64,000 nucleotides of DNA from Scylla paramamosain (Eukaryota > Arthropoda > Malacostraca > Decapoda > Portunidae): contig NC_087173.1 in the NCBI RefSeq assembly GCF_035594125.1, positions 2,118,986-2,182,985 on the forward strand, read 5' to 3'. Position 1 is the stretch's first letter. Each line of letters starts with the position of its first letter. The notes under the pieces were generated by a model, which was given only the letters and a program-made list of their open reading frames with translations, had not been told where the DNA came from and made no database searches. Shown here in pieces: positions 51,972 through 64,000 of this stretch. The position numbers and the translations under genes were made by a program.

Positions 51972-52042
51972 TTAAGGCGGTGGCTTTGTGGTTAGTGCTA
52001 CCATATGGGGCTCTCAGGAACAGCCATTTAAACCTCCAGGAA
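51972..52042 (+). mobile_element. tRNA-like SINE head or tRNA pseudogene
   Basis: The sequence tggctttgtggttagtgcta resembles a tRNA D-arm/A-box and is followed at the right distance by a degraded B-box-like catttaaacctcc. It runs directly into the minisatellite at 52033. No complete cloverleaf could be drawn. Confidence 0.45.
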
Positions 52043-52480
52043 TTATAACGACCATCTAAGCCTCAAATATTAGAAAAGAACGATATTTTACCCTCGAGAA
52101 TTAAAAAGAATGACCATCTAAGCCTCAAATATTAGAAAAAGAACGATATTTTACCCTCGAGAATTAAAAGGAATGACGATCTAAGCCTCAAATATTAGAA
52201 AAGAACGATATTTTACCCTCGAGAATTAAAAGGAATGACCATCTAAGCCTCAAATATTAGAAAAGAACGACCATTTTATCCTCAAGAATTAGAAGGAACG
52301 ACCAAGCCCCAAAAATTAGAAAAGAACGACCATTTTTTCCTCGAGAATTAGAAGGAACAACCATCTAAGCCTCAAATATTTGAAGAGAACGACCACGAGA
52401 ATTAAGAGGAACGACCATCTAAGCCTCAAATATTAGAAGAGAACGACTACTTAAACCTCCAGAATCAAAGGGACGACTAT
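52033..52480 (+). repeat. Minisatellite, about 62-bp unit, seven to eight copies
   Basis: The unit reads gaccatctaagcctcaaata, then ttagaaaagaacg, then a tattttaccctcgagaatta block. The first four units are nearly identical; later ones are shorter and more diverged. Confidence 0.93.
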
Positions 52481-52514
52481 TTAAACACTATCACTACTTA
52501 AACAAACACTAAAC

Positions 52515-52796
52515 TTGTACCACCACCACCACCACCACCACCACCACCACCAACACTAAACCCGCGGCAGTCAGCAGAGGGTTAACTAAAGATCTCTAAT
52601 GTAACGGAGGGAAAATGAAGGAGTGGCAGAAAATATTACGCCTTTGTCCTCCGTGAAAGAATAATAATTGCTACGTGACAGATATGGAGAAGAAATACGC
52701 CTTGCAAAACACAGCTAGTTAAACACGAGCGTGCGGCGACTGTAAACAAAACAAACGAAGGGCGCCCATCTCTCTCTCTCTCTCTCTCTCCTCTCA

Positions 52797-52844
<48 letters not shown>

Positions 52845-53268
52845 TTATCGAAATAAAAGTGATAACAAAGGAAAAACAGTGAAAATAAAAGAAAATACAA
52901 AAAAAATGCAGAAACGTGATGAAAAACGAAAACAATGAAAGGAAAATAAAGTAAAGAAAATATATAGAAAGAAACACAATAAGAAACGGAAACGAACGTA
53001 TAAAATAAAAAAAAATATGAAAAGAAAAAGAAAGGAAAAAAAGAGAAAAAGAAAAAGTAAGAAAATAAGAAAAAAACATTAAAAAGAACCAAAAAAGGAA
53101 GAAAGATCATGCGGGATCTATTTATCTATTGATTTATTTATTGTCTCCTTTTCCTTGTTTTTTTCTTTGTGATTAAACGCACGCATGAGGAGGAGGAGGA
53201 GGAGGAGGAGGAGGAGAAGGAAGAAGTGAGTAGAGGTCTATAGGTACGAGAAGGTGGAAGAACAGGAG

Positions 53269-53339
<71 letters not shown>

Positions 53340-53470
53340 TGAAGAAGAAGAAGAACATCAACAACAACAACACCACCACCACCACCACCACCACCACCAA
53401 CAACAACAACAACGAGAAGGAGGAGGAGAAGGAAGAGGAGGAGAAGGAGGAAGTCGGTGGAGGTTTATAG
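52515..53470. repeat. Trinucleotide and CT/purine low-complexity cluster
   Basis: CCA triplets (about 52518-52552), CT repeat (about 52770-52840), a 260-bp A-rich purine tract (52855-53105), GGA (53187-53218), AAT (about 53270-53338), AAG, AAC and ACC triplets (to about 53412). Confidence 0.9.
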
Positions 53471-54067
53471 ATACGAGGAGAAACAGGAAGAGGATGGAAG
53501 ATACGGAGGAGGAGCACACGAGAAGAAGCAGGAGGAAGAAGAAGAGGTGATAGATGCGAGCCACAGGAGGGGGTACGTAGATACAAGGAGGAGGAGGAAC
53601 AGAAGCGTGTGGGGGGGTCTCTAGATATGAATAGGAGATAGATACGAAGAACAGAGGCTGGAGACAGATACGAGAAACAGAAGGTGGGTTAGAAGATACA
53701 AGGAGAAAGAACAGAACAGTAGGAGATACGAAAAAAACAGAAAGTGAAGAAGGAAAAACAAAAGGAGGAGGGAGATACGAGAAGCAGAAGATGAAATTTT
53801 GAAGATACAAGAAGGAAGACCAGCAGGAGGATTAGAAACTTGGTTGGTAGATACAAAGATCAAGAACAGGATGGAGGCTGGCTTTCAGATGCGAGCAGGA
53901 CGTTCAGCGGGCCGATGCGTGGCGGGACTCCGGGTCTTTGGAAAGTTCGGCGCTGGTATTCCCACAGCATTGAAGTCTGTCATAAATAATGCCAGATTGT
54001 GCGCTGAGTGGCCAACAACTGTCTATGTTTAGCTGTGGCTTCCGTCCCGTCCCCGTCCCCGTCCGCG

Positions 54068-54070
<3 letters not shown>
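53471..54070. other. Purine-rich sequence without a recognised gene
   Basis: Degenerate gatacgagga-like text recurs irregularly between about 53460 and 53860. No coding region is supported. Confidence 0.5.
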
Positions 54071-54425
<355 letters not shown>

Positions 54426-54785
54426 AAGTTCTCCTTCACTCCCTAGTAAAACGAACTTATCATTAATATCTTTACGTTCACATATTTTCCTCCCCTCGCT
54501 GTTTCCTCGTTCGTGATTGGTCGCCTATCCATCACCCTCGCCTCCCATTGGTTCTCCACGCATCGATCCCCTATTCTGATTGGCTGTCTACTCTACTGCT
54601 TCGTCATTGGCTGGATTAAATGTATTCAGACTTGCCAATTAAAAAAAAAAAAAAAAAAACTTATTGCGTGTGACATGTGAATGAAAAGAAAAAAAAGGAG
54701 TTTTAATTTATCTTCTAGTTTCTAGGGAGAGTAATGGAGGTGAAGAGAGGGAGGAACACAAAGGGAGAAAAAATCACGACCCTAG

Positions 54786-54940
54786 GAAGATTCAAACTAA
54801 TGGCATCATATCTGTCATGCAAGAAACTCACCACTGAGCCACGAGGAACAAAGACAGAGGAACAGATAAAGAGCTAAGGAGGATACGAACATGTGGTATT
54901 AATTCCGTTAGACAAGAACTTCACCACAGAACCACAAAAA
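54786..54940 (-). mobile_element. Two adjacent tRNA-like SINE heads
   Basis: On the minus strand, 54846 down to 54786 reads gtggctcagtggtgagtttc and later agtttgaatctt, and 54938 down to 54880 reads gtggttctgtggtgaagttc and later tgttcgtatcc. Each pairs an A-box-like with a B-box-like motif at tRNA spacing. They are related to the segment at 51972. Confidence 0.5.
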
Positions 54941-55301
54941 GACAGAGACATACGATGAGGGATGCGTGGGAAGGACGAGGTGACAGGGACAAGGCAAGGC
55001 AAGGTAATACAAGGTTAGTAGCAAGAGTAGGGCAGGGAATCATTGGGGCATGCAGCGGCAGGGTTACAGGGGGGGTGTTGGAGGGCGTGTGGGTGTCAAT
55101 GGCAGGGAGTCAACGGCAGAGGGGGAGAGAGCAGGGAGGAATGAGCGGAGGGAGGAAGAGGAGGAGGAGGAGGAGCGTCGTGCAAAAACAGATGAGGAAA
55201 CAGACAGGGACCTCGAGATAAGAAGAGAAGCAAGTCAAGGAACGAGGACGAAGATCAAAATAGGAATAGTTTTAGTGTTTGTACAGACAGACTAAAACCC
55301 G
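54941..55301. other. Purine-rich sequence without a recognised gene
   Basis: G/A-rich low-complexity sequence with a GGA run near 55156-55172. The open frames here are compositionally biased. Confidence 0.5.
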
Positions 55302-55515
55302 TATTTTGAAACGCTTTGCTCTTTCACCACTACAACTATTTTCAAAGGCCACAAAGATGAACAGCCGGGTTCTCAAGATTGTTTCTCCTGTTAGTAATGT
55401 AGAAATCTTGTTGATCTGTCACTAGAACCGTACAAAACGTCCTTGAAAACCCGTGGAACTTCAACTAGAACTCTTTGAATGTAGTGAAGATGTGGCGCAG
55501 AAGTGTTTCAGAATA
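55302..55515 (+). mobile_element. MITE-like repeat, family 'ATTCTGAAACACTT', copy 3
   Basis: Starts tattttgaaacgctttgct and ends agaagtgtttcagaatat, an inverted pair. The interior matches copies 1, 2 and 4. Non-coding. Confidence 0.85.
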
Positions 55516-55779
55516 TTCTTAGGATGCCGGCATACCTCCTGCTCCTCCTCCTCCAGAAGAGGCAGAGGGCGCCGCAGCAGCAGTAAGGGCCGCGGCACAG
55601 GTGACCCACACGCAGGGGCTTCAGGGCGTTGCACACCTCACTGCACCTTTAATTTAATAAGGTCGAAAGAAGGGGGGACGGAGAGGGGGGTAGTGAGGGG
55701 GGGCGCTTCACCTTGAACCTCCCTCCAGCAGCTGTCACCTGCCCCTCCACCAGGTGGCTAGACACTCCACCTTCAGCCT

Positions 55780-56020
55780 CGTCTTCTCCTCCTCCTCCTC
55801 CTCCTCCTCCTCCTCCTCCTCCTCCTCCTCCTCCTCCTCCTCCTCCTCCTCCTCCCTGTCTTTCTCTTCTTTCTCCTTGTCTTCCTTCTCCTTCCACTGT
55901 GTTGTTCTTTCTCCTCTACCAGTAGCCTCTTTTTTTTTCTTTTTCTTCTTCTTCTTCTCCTCCTCCTTCTCCATGTCTTTCTCTTCTTTCTCCTTGTCTT
56001 CCTCCTGCCTTCATCGTGCT
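55780..56020. repeat. (CTC)n and pyrimidine-rich tract
   Basis: About 70 bp of CTC triplets (55784-55855) followed by CT-rich sequence with two diverged copies of a ttctcttctttctccttgtc block. Confidence 0.92.
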
Positions 56021-56403
56021 GTTCTTCCTCCTCCAGCAGTAGCTTGTGTTCTGGTTCAGGAGGGCCCGAAGGATCTGTTGTTTGCTATCTTTTACGATCC
56101 TTTTCTTTTTAACTTCTTTGTCTTTGTACTTCTTGTACGTATTACTCCTGCTTCTCTTGTCTTTCTCCTTCTTTTCCTCCTCATCCTTCTTGTCTCCCTC
56201 GAGCTATAGTGAGTTTCGTATAGCCCAACAGATCTGCTGCTGTTTGCTTCTTCCCTTATGTTCCTTTGTGTTCTGGTCTTCGTCCTCCTCCTCTCGGTTC
56301 ACCTGCATTTGAGTTCCTCCCGTTCGTCATCAGGCAGTTGTTGAGACGCCCACCATCTGGTTCCTCCTGAGAACTCGACGCGCTGTGAGACTCCGGAGAC
56401 TCC

Positions 56404-56604
56404 AGAGACACTTTTCTCTCTCACCACGACTATTTTCCAAGGCCACAGAGATGATTAGTCGGGTTCTCTAAGTGCCTCTGTTAATAATGTAGAAATCTTG
56501 TTAATCTGTTACTAGAATCACAGGAACACCGCTAGAAACTCCTGTAACTTCAACTAGAACCTTTTGAAAGTAGCAGAAGTGCGGCGCAGAAGTGTTTCAG
56601 AATA
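56404..56604 (+). mobile_element. MITE-like repeat, family 'ATTCTGAAACACTT', copy 4
   Basis: The left end is degraded (gagacacttttctctctcac), the right end is agaagtgtttcagaatat. The interior carries ccaaggccacagagatga and gtagaaatcttgttaatctg, matching copy 3. Confidence 0.82.
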
Positions 56605-57333
56605 TGGGACTCCCTCGGCCAACATCTTGAGAGCCCGTCTCATCCAGGGCTGCCTCTATGCTGCCCCATCCACGCCCCCTCAAGTCCCAACCACCCCGTG
56701 TCCTCTAATCTTGCTCCCATACTTGCTTTAAGGCCACACAATTGCGTCCACCTGCCCCGCTGTACCCCGCTGTGCCCCGCCGTGCCCTGCTGTGGTCCTC
56801 AAGGTCCTCTAGAGTGGCGCCGCCACCAGAGCCGTGACTTAGCGGGGGGAGTGAGGGCGGTGGGTGATGGAGGCGTTGGCAGGTCACAGCGCGGTGATCG
56901 ATACCGTGGTGGTGGTGGTGGTGGTGCTGGTGGTGGTGGTGGTGGTGGTGGTCATTAAGGTCGCAGGTCAGCTGCCGCCAGGCCGCGAGGGCAGAATGAC
57001 GCCTTCAGCAGCACACGCAGGAAAGGTGATTGCCTCACTGGCCGAGGCGAGGCGGGGGGACGCGGCACATTATGAAGTCTGTTTAGAAAGAGGAGATAAA
57101 AGGGCAGTACAGACTACAGAGGCAGGTGTGGTAGCGTGGCGTGGCGGGGCGTGGGCGCCGCCTCCTCGTCGTGCTCGCCGCGCCGCCCCGCCGGGTGACG
57201 CACGGCCATTAGAGAGACCTGTCGGGCTGCTGCTGACAGTCTTCATTACGCTGTGTCACTTTCTTCCCGCCAGGGTGCAGCGCCCGTGCCCCGCGAGACC
57301 GTGCCCGTCGCAGCCGCTGGCGCAGGGCACTTC

Positions 57334-57385
<52 letters not shown>

Positions 57386-58120
57386 AACGCCTGCCATACA
57401 CAAACGGGTGTACGCAGCAGCAGCAGCAGCAGCAGCAGCAGCGGGCCGGCCGGAAGACAGACGGGTCGGCGAGCGTTGCGAATCTTGTTGAGGAGCGCGA
57501 CCCAAAAGTGTGGCAGATACTGATACCTTGGGTGGAGGGGCTTTGTTGACGCGCCAGGGATGGTGGGAGGGGAGGGGGCTGCACGAGTAGGTACGGGGGC
57601 GGGAGCCTCACTGGAAGGAAGGGGGAAAGGCTGGGGAGAGGAGGTGGGGGGGCGTCACCTGAGCTGGTGTACCTGAGCCGCGGCGGGAGGCGGGAGTCGC
57701 GGAGGCGGCGGGACGGGCGGGGCGGAAGGGAATCTCTCGCACCAATACCCTTATCACACCACGGCGGCGTCCCTACCTCTGCCTCGGGGGATGGGATGTG
57801 ACAGGGCGCCTACACCTGTCCCCTGTGCCCTGTTCCCCTGACACCTGTCCCCTGCTGCTGAATTTGTGTCAATACGGTCGATGGATTGGCTGGCTGGGGT
57901 CTAAGGCTGGGGTGGTCAGCGCTAACCTGGTAACCTAACCTATGATGACCTTTTTCACCGCGGCCCAGGACGGAGGGTGTGTGAGTGTATGAGGGCGGCG
58001 CAATTAGTTCAATTAGTTAAATTAAGCTGCGTTATTTTGATAGGATTAGATTAAGGCCGCTGTAACTTAGTAATTGAGGTAGAAAAGTTTGGTGAGTAAA
58101 GGAGAGTATTATGATTCAAT
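56605..58120 (+). promoter_or_regulatory. GC-rich, CpG-rich island, possible alternative promoter
   Basis: 56605-57780 is GC-rich with many CpG dinucleotides, unlike its AT-rich and repeat-rich surroundings. It contains GGT (56908-56950), GT (about 57337-57381) and CAG (about 57415-57442) repeats. It may hold an internal promoter of the gene whose exon ends at 46288. No coding exon is firmly supported; frames here are Ala/Arg/Pro-rich and overlap repeats. Confidence 0.35.
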
Positions 58121-58124
58121 GGTG

Positions 58125-58419
<295 letters not shown>

Positions 58420-58529
58420 CCCCCTATTACCATATCTCAGTCTAGGGGGAGGGTCTTGCGCCAGTCACCTCAGCCATCATTGTGACGAGTGACTACAGGG
58501 GGGAGGAACCCAAGGGGAGAGGGGGAAGG

Positions 58530-59400
<871 letters not shown>

Positions 59401-59444
59401 CACCCAATAATAGTAACAAGACAACGAGTATATCTTTCTATATA

Positions 59445-59708
<264 letters not shown>

Positions 59709-59878
59709 GGACACCTGACCACCACCACCTGCCTTTTCAAAACAACAACAGCATCTAAAAGTAATGAGAGAGAGGGAGGAGAAAAAAGAGAGTGAGAGAG
59801 TGAGAGAGTGAAAAAGAGAGAGAAAAAAATATGTTCAAAACAAACTATGCAGAGGAGATATTTCTTTATCTCTTAAAT

Positions 59879-61166
<1,288 letters not shown>

Positions 61167-61245
61167 AATTTATTTTGCATTCTTGACCATCCTCATTCTT
61201 GCGTTCAGATGTCTCTCTCTCCGTTGACTCTTCCACGCCACTCAC

Positions 61246-61412
<167 letters not shown>

Positions 61413-62200
61413 CTTCACCTGCCACCGGGGCGCCGCTGCCAACCTGCGCGAGTTACGAGTTATGAAACACTGCTTCTGTTGTGGCGTGGAGTGCGGTAGG
61501 TGGACGGGTGGAGGAAGCGGAGTGGAGGGTAAGTGGGTAGGTGGATGGGTGGGTAGGTGGGTGACAGTTCGGTACCTGCTCTCTATTATAGGTGGAGGAG
61601 GGTGGGTGTGGATGGTGGATGGCTTTGTAGGGATGGGTGAGGGATGGGCTGGAGTGGGTGAGTGGGTGATGGTATTATGGGGAGGGTGAAAGTCAGGATA
61701 ACTGCGTCGTAGAACAGGTAAAGAGGAAAGGAAAAGAGAAGACTTCGAGTGGTGTTGTCTAAAGGTGTATTCAAGAAGTGGTGTGAGTTTTGATGGGTTC
61801 TGTGGTGTTTAAAGGGTGTTCTGTGGTGTTTAAAGGGTGTTTAGGGAGTTTAATGGTACTGAAATGTTCGGGATAGCTTAGGTTAGTTGTAAGGTGCTGT
61901 GAGAGATTTCGTGGCGTTTGGGAATGTTTTGGAAACTTTTTAAAGGTTTTGGAGCGTTCTAAGGGATACTGTGGCTTTTGATGTGTTCTGAGGGGTTTTG
62001 GAGGAAAGATTTCTGGTGTTTTAGAATAATTATTTAGTTTTTTTGGGGAGGGGATCTTTTGGGAGTTTGGAAATATTCAAGATATATTTTGGTGAGTTTT
62101 GGGAAGTTTCTTGGATATTTTGTCTAGATTAATAAGTGCTTAGGAGAGTTTTGAGGGCTAAGTGGAGCTGTCTGAGGAGGGAAAACCACTTGGAAACCTA
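61413..62200. other. G/T-rich non-coding sequence
   Basis: Degenerate ggtggatgggtgggtaggtg sequence to about 61680, then irregular gttttgggag and gtgtttaaagggtgttc repeats. No gene is seen. Confidence 0.5.
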
Positions 62201-62204
62201 AACT

Positions 62205-62595
62205 TCCCTTTATGTCGACAGAAGAACATGTAACGAAAGGCTGTTAAAACACTACCAAGATTATTTAAATTGCACCTCATGTCCACGGAAGATTATGTAA
62301 CGAAAGGCTATAAAAAAAAACACTAGCAAAATTATTTAAACTGCACCTCATGTCCACGGAAAATTACGTAAGGAAAGGCTATAAAAATACTATCAAAACT
62401 AAGCTCCATGTAATGTTCCACGGAGGAAGATGAGATAACGAAAGACTACAAACGTATTATTTATAGCCATTCAAAATCCACCTTATGTCCGTCGAGAATT
62501 ACGTAAGGAAAGAGTACAAAAATCGATGCTTAACTCAACCCAATGTCCACGTAAGAGGATTATGTAACGAAAGAGCATAAAAGTAATGTTAGAAT
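62205..62595 (+). repeat. Minisatellite, about 65-70 bp unit, six copies
   Basis: Each unit contains a tatgtccacggaa-type block, ttatgtaacgaaaggctat or a variant, and an attatttaaa(c/t)tgcacct tail. The second and third units are nearly identical; outer ones are diverged. Confidence 0.88.
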
Positions 62596-62754
62596 TATTC
62601 TCAGACGAAGGCTGGATAATCCGGGCTGAGGGACGAGGGCAAAAACAACGAAAGCTTGTGGTCGTGCGAGGACATCCATCTATCTGACCTTCTGAGCCTA
62701 ACGGAGGTACCTGAGGAGCAGGGGGAGAAGGAGGGCAAGAGCAAGAACAAGAAT

Positions 62755-64000
<1,246 letters not shown>

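Noticed and set aside
54786..54938. Functional tRNA genes
   Set aside because: A- and B-box-like words are present, but no full acceptor stem or anticodon arm could be paired by eye.

Overview
This is eukaryotic nuclear DNA. Every recognisable protein gene is split by GT-AG introns, and dinucleotide and trinucleotide microsatellites are extremely dense, many over 80 bp. The conserved proteins are animal-type: an ankyrin-tailed kidney-type glutaminase, an iron-sulfur ferrochelatase and the ciliary factor DNAAF5. Scattered TTAGG-like runs (arthropod telomere unit) and the simple-repeat load suggest an arthropod, most likely a decapod crustacean; that assignment is inference.

Layout: (1) 1-9338, plus strand, glutaminase GLS, lacking its 5' exons, with two candidate mutually exclusive exons. 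(2) 11811-15117, plus, complete ferrochelatase FECH. (3) 15526-16056, a pogo/Tigger-like transposon remnant. (4) 16616-17700, minus, complete SYS1 Golgi protein. (5) 19186-25280, plus, complete DNAAF5/HEATR2, with a dead non-LTR retrotransposon fragment in intron 2. (6) 25948-29031, minus, MAIP1-like mitochondrial protein. (7) 29.0-34.2 kb, an intergenic stretch with a compound minisatellite, tandem CRE-like sites and a young palindromic MITE. (8) 34251-43640, minus, complete SRBD1 (Tex-like S1 RNA-binding protein) with an exonic polyglutamine tract. (9) About 44.8-46.3 kb, plus, a GC-rich leader and a 5' coding exon of a gene I cannot name. (10) 46.3-64.0 kb, no further gene recognised: satellites, microsatellites, SINE-like and MITE-like repeats and a GC-rich island near 57 kb, probably a long first intron.

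The six named genes are housekeeping genes with no evident shared pathway. GLS, FECH and MAIP1 are expected to act in mitochondria, SYS1 at the trans-Golgi, DNAAF5 in cytoplasmic dynein-arm preassembly and SRBD1 in RNA binding. Exon coordinates were derived by joining consensus splice sites with phase continuity; the joined lengths (FECH 404, SYS1 156, DNAAF5 826, MAIP1 219, SRBD1 970 residues) are near the human lengths as I recall them, except MAIP1, which is shorter.

The most interesting signal is in GLS. Exons at 3804-3919 and 4340-4455 are both 116 nt, have identical phases and align over their whole length, so only one can be used per mRNA. The second replaces the catalytic lysine of the Ser-x-x-Lys motif with tyrosine, while half of it is held under strong synonymous-only change. 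This predicts a catalytically altered or dead glutaminase isoform. A second theme is repeated small tandem duplication of exon edges together with their splice sites in the GLS and SRBD1 genes.
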